The notes below the pieces were generated by a model. The model was not told the DNA's origin, searched no databases, and was given only the letters and a program-made list of their open reading frames with translations. From NCBI GenBank assembly GCA_963575745.1, contig CAUYUJ010014760.1:1064077-1128076 (forward strand): DNA of 64,000 nucleotides, written 5' to 3'. Every line of letters begins with the position of its first letter. Position 1 is the stretch's first letter. The position numbers and the translations under genes are program-made. Shown piece by piece: positions 1 to 10,235 of this stretch. This DNA is from Prorocentrum cordatum. Its lineage: Eukaryota; Sar; Dinophyceae; Prorocentrales; Prorocentraceae.

Positions 1-54
1 GAAACCTCTGGGGGTCGACGTCATGACAAAAGTTGTGGCGTCGGGGGTCTGGGG
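1..54 (+). mobile_element. F1 inverted-repeat element, 3' part
   Basis: Right-hand portion of the F1 family, cut by the window start. It has the GGGGTCGACGTCATGA block followed by the terminal GTCGGGGGTCTGGG. The same end recurs intact near 4366, 5163, 9232 and 24080. Confidence 0.7.
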
Positions 55-432
55 TGGTGGCCTCGGAGTGTATGTATGTGTGTGTGATAACTCGCGCCCG
101 CCCCGCCGCCGGCGGGCCCCGCTCTGAGCGGGCCCGGCTTCCGTCTCCCCCCGCCCGCGCCGGGCTTCTCTCCTCCTTTGCCAGGCGTCGCGGCTCAATT
201 CTCAGCTGTACATATCCTACATTCGTGCCATCGCCAGCACAGTGACTCTGCCTCGCCGCCGGCGCAAATAGTGTGTGTGTGTGTGTGTGTTTGTGTGTGT
301 GTGTGCGTGTGTGTATGGTACCCCGTTCAGCTAGGCCGCTAGCGCGCGAGCCTGCGCCAGCCCTCACTGCACCGGCTGTGCCTTGGATTTCAAGAGGGCC
401 TCCGCTGCCAAGCACACGTCGGCGCTAACATG
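55..432. other. Non-coding stretch with a GT microsatellite
   Basis: No gene is supported. The interval holds a (GT)n tract at about 271-314, interrupted by TTTG and GCGT, in otherwise GC-rich sequence. Confidence 0.6.
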
Positions 433-604
433 TCGGGAGTGGACAGAGGCCCCAACAGTGACACGTCGATTAGTGAATTGTCTGTTTTCGATTTTCGAGA
501 GGGCGCCGCGGCCGTTATTTTCCAGGCTTGCGCCCGCCAGTTTTGGGCCTCAGGTCGTTTTCACTAAACCACGTTTTACTAAAGGGAGGTCTGTCCATCC
601 CCGA
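433..604. mobile_element. F5 inverted-repeat element with 5-bp target duplication
   Basis: The ends TCGGGAGTGGACAG and CTGTCCATCCCCGA are imperfect inverted repeats. ACATG flanks the unit on both sides (428-432 and 605-609), as expected of a target-site duplication. A second copy lies at 5696-5866, with the interior conserved, including GGGCGCCGCGGCCGT and TTTTCACTAAACCACG. No ORF is shared, so it is non-autonomous. Confidence 0.75.
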
Positions 605-907
605 ACATGCATTCTGAGGATCATCGGGGCGAGGAGGCCGGAGCACCCCGGGACACGCCCGGCCATTTTTGAGCTGGATCGGTGCGTCGGCGGTCGACGT
701 TCGATCCATACCACGGTTGTTGCCCACCGCTCTGGGCGCAGTGGGGGGGCAGGGCAGGGACAAGACCATTGTCTCCGGCTGCGAGGCTTTCATCGATCCG
801 GGGCACGTTGGAACCATCGACCCACAATTGCCCATTCATCGCTGACAGGGGCGCTGACAGTCATGATTCTCAAGATCGGCTATCGACGATGTATCGGCGA
901 TGTTCGA

Positions 908-975
908 AACTTTTGGCGCTCCGAGCGGATTTCTTGGATCTGCGCTGGGCCCCCGCGGCGGCGCCTGTGGCTTAA
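908..975. mobile_element. F3 foldback element, half copy
   Basis: Contains the F3 arm (GCGGATTTCTTGGATC then GCGCTGGGCCCC). The opposite arm is missing. Confidence 0.5.
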
Positions 976-991
976 TACCGCTTACGTACCA

Positions 992-1341
992 TGTGTCCCT
1001 CAATAGTTTTGGGGGTACCGGTAGTCTGGGGAGCGTACCTCTAGTCCAGGGGAGGGGTAGGTACCAGTAGTGCGGGATGGGGTACCTGTAGTCTGGGGGA
1101 AGGGTCTACCTTCAGTCCGGGGGGGGGGGGGTACTTGCAGTCTGGGGGGGGAACGCGTGTTCACGCGTCAACGCACGCGTGTATGTAGTCCTGTGGGGTA
1201 CCTGTAGTCCAGTGGGGGGACCTGGAGTCCAGGGGGGGGGTACCTGTAGTCCGGGGGAGGGGTACCTGTAGTTCGAGGAGGAGGTACCTGTAGTCCAGGG
1301 GGTACCTGTAGTCCAGGGACCCAGAACTATTGAGGGACACA
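992..1341. repeat. Minisatellite enclosed by inverted repeats
   Basis: About a dozen degenerate units of roughly 20 bp built on GGGGTACCTGTAGTCC. The array is bracketed by TGTGTCCCTCAATAGTT at the left and AACTATTGAGGGACACA at the right, an inverted pair. This suggests the minisatellite is the interior of a small inverted-repeat element. Confidence 0.7.
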
Positions 1342-2399
1342 GAGCAATTTGGTCCAATCCCGCTTAACCACGCTTAATCAGGCTTAATCCCGCTCAGTCC
1401 GAGGCCCACTCCGGCGGTACAGCCCCCCAACGGGTCTTATAAACCTTTCCGACGAAGACCTCCCAGTAGTTGCCTCCGAACGGGACATTCGGACGCCACA
1501 AGGATTGGTGTGCGTCTCGTCGCAAGCTTTGAGGCCCTCTTAGGCAGTGCGCTCTCTTCCTGCGTTTCCGCCAGTCTCGCACCCCCCCTGACGGGATGCA
1601 GCGCCGACTGTTGGTTTGTCTGCGCCGCGAATCGCATTGCGTAGCTGCGGACGCCAATGCTCGGCTGCGGCGAAAGTCTGCGTGCTGCGACGAAGCCACA
1701 GACAAGAGCCAGACGACAGCCAAACACCGCCGAATACTTCGCAGCCACAGCCACAGCAACGTCAGAGCAGTCATAGTTTTTCTGGAGGGGGGATCGCTAC
1801 CCCCTCGCCCACCTCTCTTCTACTCTCATCCTCCCCTCCTGATCCCTCCTCCTCCCTTCGACGACGGCGGCGATCGCCGACCGGCGACGAAGACGACAAC
1901 GATCGACGACGGCCGCCGACGACCGACGACCGACAGCGGCGATCGACGACGACCGACCGACGACGATCGACGACGATGACGACGACGACGCGCCCGACGG
2001 CGATCGACGACGACCGGCCGACGGCGCTCGTCGGCGCTCGACGGCGGTCGACGACGAGGGCGGCGCGCCCGCGGCCCCCCGCCCCCCCGACGGGCCGTCC
2101 CCAGGCGCGGCCCGCGGCGGCGGCCCGCGGCAGGGGGGCGCGGAGGCGCCGCGTGCTGGCCGCGCTGCAAAGGGCGCCCGCGGGGCCGTCGTACTCGTTG
2201 GAAGTCGGGCGTGTCCCGACTAGACGTAAGAGGGACCTTTTGCCGGAGTGACCTTTGGTGCGGGCACAGATGGGGCCCCAGATGGCTGAAGACGAAGCAG
2301 CTGCAGCTACTTGCGCGCCCAGGTTTGGTCCCCCCGCGGCCCCGAAAAAGTCGCGCACCAAAGGTCACTCTTACCCAGGGTCACTTCTGCGTATAGCCG
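1342..2399. other. Intergenic stretch with a GACGAC-rich tract
   Basis: No gene is supported. From about 1860 to 2075 it is a degenerate CGA/GAC/GAT mixture that opens several shadow frames. The remainder is GC-rich without recognised motifs. Confidence 0.5.
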
Positions 2400-2536
2400 A
2401 GCGTCCCCCCTACAGGAGGAATAGTTAGAAAACAGTCTGGAGACGTTTTTTTCTAGATTTGTTTTTTCCCCCTTTTTCTTCAATTTGTATGTTTCGTCCA
2501 AAATCCGCGTGTCGGGGGACAGGCCCGAACTAACAT
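2400..2536. mobile_element. F2 foldback element
   Basis: Left arm CCCCCCTACAGGAGGAAT and right arm TCGTCCAAAATCCGCGTGTC..GGGGGACAGGCCCGA are diverged inverted copies around a T-rich centre. This is the F2 design seen at 22249, 27858 and 34808. Confidence 0.65.
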
Positions 2537-2565
2537 TAATTCAAGAATCGAAGGAAGAGAAAACA

Positions 2566-2690
2566 GCATAAACTTTCGACGGTCTGCGCGGATCTCTCGG
2601 ATCCGCGCTGGGCACCCCTGGCGGCTGTCGCGCTCCACGCGCCAGGGAGGGGGTCCAGTGCAGATCCAAGAAATCCGCGCGGATGCAACT
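2566..2690. mobile_element. F3 foldback element
   Basis: GCGCGGATCTCTCGGATC at the left pairs with GATCCAAGAAATCCGCGC at the right, and the loop carries GCGCGCCAGGGAGGGG-type sequence. It lies 30 bp after an F2 copy. Confidence 0.7.
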
Positions 2691-2893
2691 CCCAGGAGGT
2701 CAACTTCAGCATCGGTGGTGGTATATCCGTGGTGCAAAGACAAGTCTCCACTGGCACACTCCCGTGTGATCTGGCCTGATCCCGCGAAATCTGGCGGACT
2801 GGTGTGTTTCATCTGGCTCGGTAGCCCCTTCATCTGGCTTACCTGCCCACTCTCGTTCAGACGAAGGACCTCCCAGGAGTTGCCTCCCAACTT

Positions 2894-3057
2894 CCAGACC
2901 CCCGACGTCATGATTTTCTCATCACGTCGACCCTCAGAAGCTCCGACCTGTTCCCCGGGACCGGCTCTTCTTGCTGGGTCGTTTTTTGACGGTCCCGAGG
3001 CCCGGCAAGGGCCGGAGGCCGAACATGGTGAAAAACGTCCCGTCGTGATTTTTCCAC
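2894..3057 (-). mobile_element. F1 element, reverse orientation, 5' end lost
   Basis: Starts with CCAGACCCCCGACGTCATGA, then the F1 core in reverse (TTCCCCGGGACCGG, GACGGTCCCGAGGCCCGG). It stops in the poly-T before the expected GGGGTCTGGG end. Confidence 0.75.
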
Positions 3058-3540
3058 CTGGGCTCGCCGAGGCCTCCGCCCCCCCCACGCGCGCTTGGCT
3101 CCACAGCGGCCGCCGGCCCCGCCCTCGGAGGCGCACAGGGCCCGGCGGGGGGCGGTGGGCGCGCCCCCCCGCGCGCGCCCGCGCAAGCGCGCGCGCGCGC
3201 GCGCCCGCGCGACGGCCCCCGGCCGGCGCGGCCCCGCGCCTGGGCAGCCCTGCGCCGGCGATGCGGTGGGGCGGGGTGGCGTCCAGAGGTCGGGACCTCG
3301 CAAAGACGGGGGGGGTGCCACAGGGGGGGGGAGTTCGGTCCGTTGGCGCACCGAAAACCGTAGAAGAACTGTGTGCCAGACGAGGTCTCCGGCCGCCGCC
3401 GGAACCCGAGAGGCGTCGGCAATCGGGGCGCGCGGGGGGCATCGTTTTTCAGAAATTCGATGCACCAGCGGATCGAACTCACCCCCCCTCTCAGGGTCCG
3501 CCCCCCGTATGGTGGGCTCCGATTAAATGAGCGGACGGAG

Positions 3541-3690
3541 CCAGACCCCCTCGAGCAGTAATGAAAAGAGCACGGCGGGGGGTTTCTCACCGCTTTCGGC
3601 CCTTGGGGGCCCTTGCTGGGCCTCGCGAGGCTGGCTGAAAACAACCCGGGACGAGAAACCGGTCCTGGGGAACAGGTCGACCCTGACTCC
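3541..3690 (+). mobile_element. F1 element, 3' end lost
   Basis: Begins CCAGACCCCCTCGAGCA and keeps the GGCCCTTGCTGGGCCTCG and GGGGAACAGGTCGA blocks. It lacks the final GACGTCATGA hairpin end. Confidence 0.75.
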
Positions 3691-4164
3691 GGATCCGCCC
3701 TACTTTGGGGAAATTCGTAAGTGGGGCTTGGAATTTTCGCCTTACTTTTCAAGCCCCGCTGATACCAATTTCCGTCCTACTTTTCTGTTGCTGTTTCTGT
3801 GGATTTCCGCCCCATTTTATGTTGGGTGCAGCAATTTCCGCCCTACTCTTTCGGCTCCTTATAGGTGGATTTCCGACGCAATTTCAAGTTGGAAAAAAAG
3901 CCAAAGTAGGGCGGATTTGGAGTCAGGGGAGGCCTCTGGAGGCCGAGGGCATGAAAAAGCCACGAGGTCGGGGGTGTGGGGACGCCAGACCTCCCAGGCC
4001 CCCTGGAGTCATGAGCCTATAGGCCTCCTACAGAGGGGGTCCGCGTGACTAGGGGGGGTCGGGGGGTGGCGCCCCGGCGCCAATGCATCGCCGATGCGGC
4101 TCGACGTGGGGCCCGATTTGCCTCACCCGGGAGGCCTCGAAGAGGGGCGGGCGGAGGGGGACCG

Positions 4165-4366
4165 CCAGACCTCTCGGACCCCCTCAAGGCATGAGAAACT
4201 CGCGACGGGAGGTTTCTTTTGTTGTCGCTGTGTTCGGGCTCGGGGGGCCCTGGCCGGGCCTCGGGACCGTCGAACAGCGACTCGGGAGGAGAAGCCGGTC
4301 CCAGGCAGCAGGTCGAATCTTTTGGGGGGGGACGCCATGAACAAGTCATGATGTCGGGGGTCTGGG
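4165..4366 (+). mobile_element. F1 element, near complete
   Basis: Runs from CCAGAC to GTCGGGGGTCTGGG with all interior blocks and a small insertion near the left end. A remnant of another F1 right end lies just upstream, at about 3948-3983. Confidence 0.75.
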
Positions 4367-4569
4367 CTCCTGCGTGTTGGACGAGAGGAAGCCAGAGTTT
4401 CTGTTTCGGTTTCCCCGGGCTCCGGAGGCTTACCAGAGCGAGTCGGGATGCGAAGCTGGCCCAGGGGAGAGGTCGGAACGTCTTCTGTGGCCCCCGCAGC
4501 TAGACAAGAGTCAAGACATCGGGCCTCTGGGAGAGGGAACGAGAGGCGATTATCAGGGACAATGCCAGG

Positions 4570-4746
4570 CCCAGATCCCCGACGTCATGACTTTTTCATG
4601 ACGTCGATCCCTGGAGGTTTCGACCCCTTCCCCGGGACCGGCCTTTCATCTTGTTCACGGCCCCGAGGCCTGGCAAGGGCCCCCCAGAGGCCGCAGATGG
4701 CGAAACACCTCCCGCCGTGATTTTGTCGTTGCTCGAGGGGTCTGGG
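4570..4746 (-). mobile_element. F1 element, complete, reverse orientation
   Basis: Both ends are present: CCCAGATCCCC at the left and GAGGGGTCTGGG at the right. The GACGTCATGA..TCATGACGTC hairpin lies at the left end. At 177 bp it is one of the most complete copies. Confidence 0.85.
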
Positions 4747-4978
4747 GAGGCTACGAGCAGGGGCGATGCCAGGGGGGCTCGGCCCAGGAGATGCCTCCCT
4801 CCCCCGCTCGCCCAGTCGTCCTCGCCGGCAAGTGCCCGACAGCCCTGCCCCGCCCGAGAGCGCGCGGCTGCGCCCGCGGGAGGCCGGGCGCCGATCCGTC
4901 GACGACGCCGTACGCCCACGCGAGATCGACGCGGCCCCTCCCCCGAGCCAGTTGCTCCGTCCTTCTCGCTGCCCCTTC

Positions 4979-5163
4979 CCCAGGCCCCCTCGAGGAATGA
5001 AGAAATCATGACGGGAGGTTTTTCGCCATGTTCGGCCTTTGGGGGCCCTTGCCGGGCCTCGGGACCGTCAAAAGACGGCTCAGGTTGAAAAACTGGTCCC
5101 GGGGAACAGGTCGAGACCTCGGGGGTCGACGTGATGTGAAAATCATGACGTCGGGTGTCTGGG
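4979..5163 (+). mobile_element. F1 element, complete
   Basis: 185 bp from CCCAGGCCCCCTCGAG to GTCGGGTGTCTGGG, with every family block. It is 0.23 kb from an oppositely oriented copy. Confidence 0.85.
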
Positions 5164-5362
5164 TCTCAAGGGAGGATGGGGGAAGGGAAGGAGCGTGGTA
5201 GGACATCGTGCTGCGTGCAGCATGCCGCTGAGCGACTTCCTGCGACACATGGGCGCCCCTGGCGCCAGGAGGTGCCAGGAATCGGCTACGGCAGGTTCGC
5301 GTCGTGTCGACTGGCGGCGACCCCAGCGCGGGCGTTCGAGGTCGAATACCGCCTGCGGGGGC

Positions 5363-5480
5363 GAGGAGGAGGAAGAGGAGGAGGAGAAGGAGGAGGAGGC
5401 GGCGGAGGCGGAGGAGGCGCAAGAGGAGGAGGAGGAGGAGGAGGAGGACGAGGAGGAGGAGGTCGAGGAGGAGGAGGAGG
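5363..5480 (+). repeat. (GGA)n microsatellite
   Basis: Degenerate GGA/GAG tract. The long Gly, Glu or Arg frames across it are repeat read-through. Confidence 0.9.
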
Positions 5481-5695
5481 AGCCACGAAAAATATCGAGG
5501 CGGCGGGTTTGTCGTCTTTTTCTGCCTCCAGGAAGGCCAGAGTTTCGGGCCTCGTGGGCGTCATGAGCGTGACTCTCGGGATGAAGATCTGGCCCTGCAG
5601 AAGAAGATTTTCAGAGGTCTGGGGGCCCACGCATCGTGGGCCCCGCCGCCCGAGACGTCACGTGGTGGGCCCCGGCGTCCGGGCCCTCTTAGCGA

Positions 5696-5866
5696 TCGGG
5701 GGTGGACAGAACCCCGATTCTGACACGTCGATTGGTGAGTTGTCCGTGTTCGGTTCTCGGGAGGGCGCCGCGGCCGTCATTCTCCAGGCTTGCGCCCGCC
5801 AGGTTTGGGCCCGAGGTCGTTTTCACTAAACCACGCTTTACTGAAGGGGGTGTCGTCCATCCCCGA
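5696..5866. mobile_element. F5 inverted-repeat element, second copy
   Basis: Ends TCGGGGGTGGACAGAACCCC and GGGGGTGTCGTCCATCCCCGA. The interior closely matches the copy at 433-604. No obvious target duplication remains. Confidence 0.75.
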
Positions 5867-6655
5867 TATTCGCGAACACCTGATCTACGAACTCTTTCGC
5901 CCGGGTGGCCCGACGTTCCGGCCCCACCTTGGCTGGCCCCTTGTGGGCATCCAGGCTCTTCACGAGGAGACGCCGAGTGTTGCGTATATCCTCGGGGGGC
6001 ATTGTCGCGTCCTGTTAGGTGCCGTGATTTTGCTGCGTCTGCGCGGGTCTCGCCGCGGGTTCGAAGCGGATTTGATGTGGATCCGAGGTGTATTGGACGC
6101 TGATTCAACGTGGATTCGACGCATGTTCTACGCGGATGGAGCTGCGATGGAACAGATCAGGTCCCCCGACGATGCAGCAGAACGAGTTTTCTGGGTAGAT
6201 GGTTTGGTTTGTTAGTCGTCATGGTTGGAGTTGGCTCGAAACGGGCCCGATTGAACAGGTGATAGTGATCGATATTGTTGGCGTTTGGGTAGAATGAGGT
6301 GCATTGAAGAGGGAGCAGTCTGTAGTGAATAAGCGGATGGGGAGCTTGCGCAGAGACGCGGGAGTGGTGAGCAATGGGTCGGGGTGACGGGTTATGGAGT
6401 GATGGTGGTGGTGGATGGTTGGGGTAGGGGTTGCGACAAGATGCGATGCAGTACGGCTGGGTTGGATGTCGAGATTTTGGGGCAAGGGGTGTGGAGTGGT
6501 GAGACATTGCCATCCACCGTGGAGATGGGGGTCTGTGGTTTGGTGGCTGGTGGCGGGCAGGAGGAGCACGGGGTTACGGGCCGCGAGGCGTAGGCCCTGG
6601 GCAGGGCGCGTGGTGGATCTCTAGCGGCGAGCGCGCCGGGCCCAAGGAGCGAGCA
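5867..6655. other. Intergenic stretch with a 12-bp GGATTCGACG-type run
   Basis: No gene is supported. About 6056-6135 is a degenerate run of GATTCGACGCGG-like 12-mers, also found at 35937, 36300 and 37495. The rest, including the less GC-rich part after 6200, shows nothing recognisable. Confidence 0.5.
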
Positions 6656-6659
6656 GGCA

Positions 6660-7150
6660 AGGTGGGGAGGGGGGGGGTGAAGAGAAGGAGGCGGAGGGGG
6701 AGGAGGGGGATCAGGGAGCGGGAGAGAGAGGAGGAGGAGGAGGAGGAGGAGGAGGAGGAGGAGGAGGAGGAGGAGGAGGAGGAGGGGGGGAGAAGGAGGG
6801 GGGGAGGAGGAGACGGAGGAGGAAGAATGGGAGGAGGAAGACAAAGCATTGTAATAATAAGAATAGGCAGAAGCATAATAATAACCAGCACACATATAGT
6901 ACGACTGATACTAATAATACTAATAATACTCATAGTAATACGAATAGTAAGAAGAAGATGACGATGAGTAATATGAAGAAGAAGGAGGAGGAAGAAGAGG
7001 ACGAGGAGGACCAGGAGGAGGAGGAAGAGGACGAGGAGGAGGAGGAGGAGGAGGGAAGAGGAGGGAGGAGGAAGGAGGAGGAGGTGGGAGAGGAGGAGGG
7101 GATGAGGAAGGAGGAGAAGAAGGAGAAGGGGGACGGAGAGGGGGAGGGGG
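6660..7150 (+). repeat. (GGA)n/(GAA)n purine tract
   Basis: Long purine-rich array interrupted at about 6845-6957 by a short AT-rich ATAATA segment. Not coding. Confidence 0.9.
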
Positions 7151-7239
7151 GGGAATGGGGCGCCAATACGAACGCTGTGTTCCCAGCCGGTCTAAGCTTG
7201 CCTCACGCAGAGGGGCCCCCCCGCCTCCTTGCTTTCTCT

Positions 7240-7512
7240 CTTCGGCTACCCCCTCCCCCCCTCCTCCTCTCCCTGCCTCCCTCCTCCCTCCTCCTCCCCC
7301 CTTCCCCCTCCTGCTCCTTTTCCTCGTCCTCCCTCCTCCCTCCTCCCTCCTTCCGCCTCCTCTCCTCTCCTCCCTCCTCCTTCTCCTCCCCCCTCTCCTC
7401 CTCCTCCTCCTCCCTTCCTCCCTCCTCCCTCCCTCCCTCTCTCTTCTCCGTCCTCTCTCTCCTCCCTCCTCTCCTCCCTTGTCCCTCCTCCTCCTCCTCC
7501 TCCTCCTCCTCC
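7240..7512 (+). repeat. (TCC)n pyrimidine tract
   Basis: Long CCT/TCC array, a strand switch from the purine tract just upstream. Such a pairing could form an intramolecular hairpin or triplex. Confidence 0.9.
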
Positions 7513-7648
7513 AAGATCTCTGCCGTGCCTTCCTGGCAAGACGGGAGCGGCGCACTATGGCGCAGGGTGTTGATGGCAAGCTGAACGCTCTCGAGGCAAT
7601 CGCAGACAAGCAATTTCAAATGTCGGACGTTTTGCAGCACACATAAGT

Positions 7649-8512
7649 GTGTTCACGTGCAAGAGGGACCATCGTTTGGATTTCAGCCCAAGGGCGAGCA
7701 TCGCCAGCATCGCCCATGAAGCATTCGGAACGATTCTGCGATGCGGATTCCATGACGGACACGTGGACGCTGCAATCAAAAAGTACGGCGGAATTGTGCG
7801 AGCAAATTCTGAAGAGGGGGGCTTCTGGCGAGCACCAGACAGAATGTCGCGATCGTCTTTCAACATGTTCTGCCAATTTCAGCGGAGGGGTTGCAGACAA
7901 ATGGAGTGGGAAATGGAGTGGCTGCGCTTCGAGAAGGCCTCCGCCACGAATGGGATGGAGGTCCCTGATATCATTGTGAAGCGAACGAGCTTGTGTCAGC
8001 ATGACTTACAGAAAGAGCGGTTGCACAGAACCGCCTTCGCTGTTCATTGGAAGGTATTGAAAGCTTCCCCGAATAAACGGGGGAAAAGAGCAACATTAGT
8101 AACCAGGACAGAGTTCGACAATGAGTTTGGGAACTTGCCTCGTTCAAGTGCCTGGCACAGGGTGTGTGATCATCTCCACGGAGGCACCAGAGATACCATG
8201 AGCAAATCGGACCTTTCTCCGTGTGATGCAATCGAACAGTTCTATGCAAATTGCTCTGTACTTCTCACATGTGGTCCGACGCGTGGCACCGGTTGCCCCG
8301 AGGCACCTCGACGTGCAAAGCGCACATCCTGTGGCAGCAACGCGTTCCCTACAGTCACAAACCCTGATAAGGACGCGCGACTTTGCTCAGGTTACCCTTG
8401 CGTCCTTGCTTTTCCTTGCCCTTGCGTCCTTGAGGTGTTCGTCGCCCGCCGCCCCAAAAATACCAACTTCGGCTTCCAAGGGTCTTGCGTCCTTGCCGCG
8501 CGTCCTCATTAG
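7649..8512 (+). CDS. Unidentified ORF whose 3' part is an F4 element
   Basis: A 287-residue open frame directly downstream of a TCC tract. Composition is balanced, unlike neighbouring repeat frames, but no domain is recognised. Residues after about 234 are encoded by the F4 element at 8352-8524; an equivalent peptide can be read from the other F4 copy at 18026, so that tail is not evidence of a native C-terminus. A short coiled-coil-like frame ends just upstream at 7646 in another frame. The locus may be a gene remnant truncated by the insertion, or chance. I cannot assign a function. Confidence 0.25.
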   Translation: MFTCKRDHRLDFSPRASIASIAHEAFGTILRCGFHDGHVDAAIKKYGGIVRANSEEGGFWRAPDRMSRSSFNMFCQFQRRGCRQMEWEMEWLRFEKASATNGMEVPDIIVKRTSLCQHDLQKERLHRTAFAVHWKVLKASPNKRGKRATLVTRTEFDNEFGNLPRSSAWHRVCDHLHGGTRDTMSKSDLSPCDAIEQFYANCSVLLTCGPTRGTGCPEAPRRAKRTSCGSNAFPTVTNPDKDARLCSGYPCVLAFPCPCVLEVFVARRPKNTNFGFQGSCVLAARPH

Positions 8513-8524
8513 GGTTTTTCACTG
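8352..8524. mobile_element. F4 Tc1/mariner-like MITE (173 bp)
   Basis: Starts CAGTCACAAACCCTGATAAG and ends ATTAGGGTTTTTCACTG, inverted copies of each other. It is flanked by TA on the left and CA on the right, a decayed TA duplication. The length equals that of the copy at 18026-18198. Confidence 0.85.
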
Positions 8525-8684
8525 CATGTCAAGAACAGCTCAATCAGCAGAAGGGGAACGAAACGATACCCTCGATCGGAGCTGCCTACGGGACTTCGGC
8601 TCTGACCTTCGGCGCCCCGGCGCCCCCGCTGCGCTCGTCCAGGGCCGCGCTCTGGCACGAACTGCAGTTTCCGTCCGTCCCTCC

Positions 8685-8845
8685 CTCCCTCCCTCCTCCT
8701 CTTCCTCCTCCTTCCTCCCTCCTCCCCCTCCTCCTCCTCGTCGTCGTCGTCCTCCTCCTCCTCCTCCTCCTCCTCCTCCTCCTCCTCCTCCTCCCCCTCC
8801 TCCCCCTCCTCCCCCCCTTCTCCTCCTCCTCCTCCTCCGCCTCCT
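8685..8845 (+). repeat. (TCC)n microsatellite with a GTC interruption
   Basis: Triplet array; a short GTCGTC run sits near 8739. Not coding. Confidence 0.9.
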
Positions 8846-9045
8846 GCTCCCTCACGATCTCCGCAGCGCCGTCCTGGCCGCCCTCCGCTCCGCCCCGCCC
8901 CCATCGCCCCCCCATCTTCGAAGCGGCGGCATCCCGGCGGCGGCGCAGGTAGAGCGCGCTGGGCAGCGCACCCGCGGCGGGGGATGGCCCTGCGCCTGTC
9001 CGGGGAGTTGCCCTTCACGCCGGCGCCGCCCACCGGAGGAGGAAG

Positions 9046-9232
9046 CCCAGACCCCTTCGAGCAATGAGAAGAGCACGACGGGAGGTTGTTTCACCATTTT
9101 CGGCTTCTGGGTGTCTTGGTCCTAAACAGGCCTCGTCGAAAAGCGATTCGGGACGAAACACTGGTCCCGGGGAATGGGTCGAGACCTGGAGGGGGGTCGA
9201 CGCAATGAAAACATCATGACGTCGGGGGTCTG
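9046..9232 (+). mobile_element. F1 element, complete
   Basis: CCCAGACCCCTTCGAGCAATG at the left and GACGTCGGGGGTCTGG at the right, with the conserved interior. About 187 bp. Confidence 0.85.
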
Positions 9233-9244
9233 GAAACGGTGCAT

Positions 9245-9361
9245 CGTACCGATACCGCTGCGCTTCCCTCGTTTTCCCCCTTTTCTGGGGGGCCTCCAGG
9301 GAGGCCCTCGTCGCCACCGCTGGATTCGCCTTGAGATTCTGAGGTCCAGGGAGTAGCCGCG
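9245..9361. repeat. Dispersed repeat shared with 23189-23320
   Basis: ACCGCTGCGCTTCC..GGGAGGCCCTCGTCGCC..GCTGGATTCGCCT..GGGGAGTAGC recurs in order at 23189-23320. No coding frame is shared. Confidence 0.6.
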
Positions 9362-9528
9362 CCCCCGTGATAATCATGAGTTCCCCCCTGGGAGCGTCTA
9401 TGTTTATTCTCTGCGGCCTGTACATGGCACAAGAGGCGGAGAGGCGGGAGGCCGACTTTTCTTTTCCCCCTGAGAAGTTCCAATCATAGCTCTGATCTTC
9501 AAACCATGCATAGCTCCGTGGGCAATCC

Positions 9529-9732
9529 TTATTTTCTTTCGCCGAATGGTTCATGTCCACTGTTGTGAGGACGTCTCAGGCGAAGCGCGCATTTGCGAAG
9601 ATTCGCCACATTCGCGAGGTCACCTTGGAGGTCTTTCAACACCGAACCAGGCATCCCAAAATCGATAACCCCGGGGAAAAAATGTTCTCCTCTCAGCACC
9701 TCGAACTGTATCATCCCCATAGGATTCTTCAA
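9529..9732 (-). pseudogene. Protein-like fragment, unidentified
   Basis: A minus-strand frame of 67 residues with non-repetitive composition, including FPGVIDFGMPGSVLKD. Sequence around 9480-9530 on the same strand resembles 11250-11300, the N-terminal side of the endonuclease fragment. It may therefore be debris of the same retroelement class, but no domain is certain. Confidence 0.25.
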
Positions 9733-9769
9733 CCGCTTCGCTCATTCTCGAATTGGTGGTTCGTGTTCT

Positions 9770-10140
9770 TCCTCTTGGGCGCCTCTTGGGGCCGTCTTGG
9801 GCCCTCTTAGGCGATCTTGGGCGCATCTGGTGCCGTTTTCCTCTTGGACCGTCTTTGAGGCCTCTCGGGCCCTCGCGGTTCGGTCGTGGGGGCCTGGGGC
9901 CATCTAGGAGCGTCCGCAGCTCGAGAACGCGAGAACGCGAAAAACATCGAACTCACACAAGACAAGTCAATGATTTTTGCCTCTGTTCGCCCTCTTTGGG
10001 GTCCTCCTGGAGCGCTCTTGGGGCTTCGTCGGGGCCTCTTGGGCTGTGTCCCGGAGGCTTCTATGACCATCTAGAGGGCCCCTTGGGGGCCTCTGGGCCG
10101 CTTTGGGGGCTCTTGGGAGGCCCTGAGGGCGGCTCCCAGG
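9770..10140 (+). repeat. Degenerate CTTGGGGCC short-period repeat
   Basis: Loose 9-18 bp periodicity of CTTGGGGGCC and CTTGGGCC words, interrupted at 9945-9985 by an AT-richer spacer (GACAAGTCAATGATTTTTGCC). Related spacers interrupt the larger arrays at 19290, 19660 and 20730. Confidence 0.7.
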
Positions 10141-10159
10141 AGCAGAACCATCTCTGGGA

Positions 10160-10235
10160 ACTTGCCGGGACCTACCCCGGGGACCTACCCCGGGGTTCCG
10201 AACCCGGGGACCTACCCTGGGTGCTTCTCGGCCGC
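10160..10235 (+). repeat. GGGGACCTACCCC short tandem repeat
   Basis: Three to four copies of CGGGGACCTACCC in tandem. Confidence 0.6.

Noticed and set aside
1771-2361. Opposed Arg/Asp/Ser ORFs over the GACGAC tract
   Set aside because: Degenerate CGA/GAC repeat; no conserved protein features.
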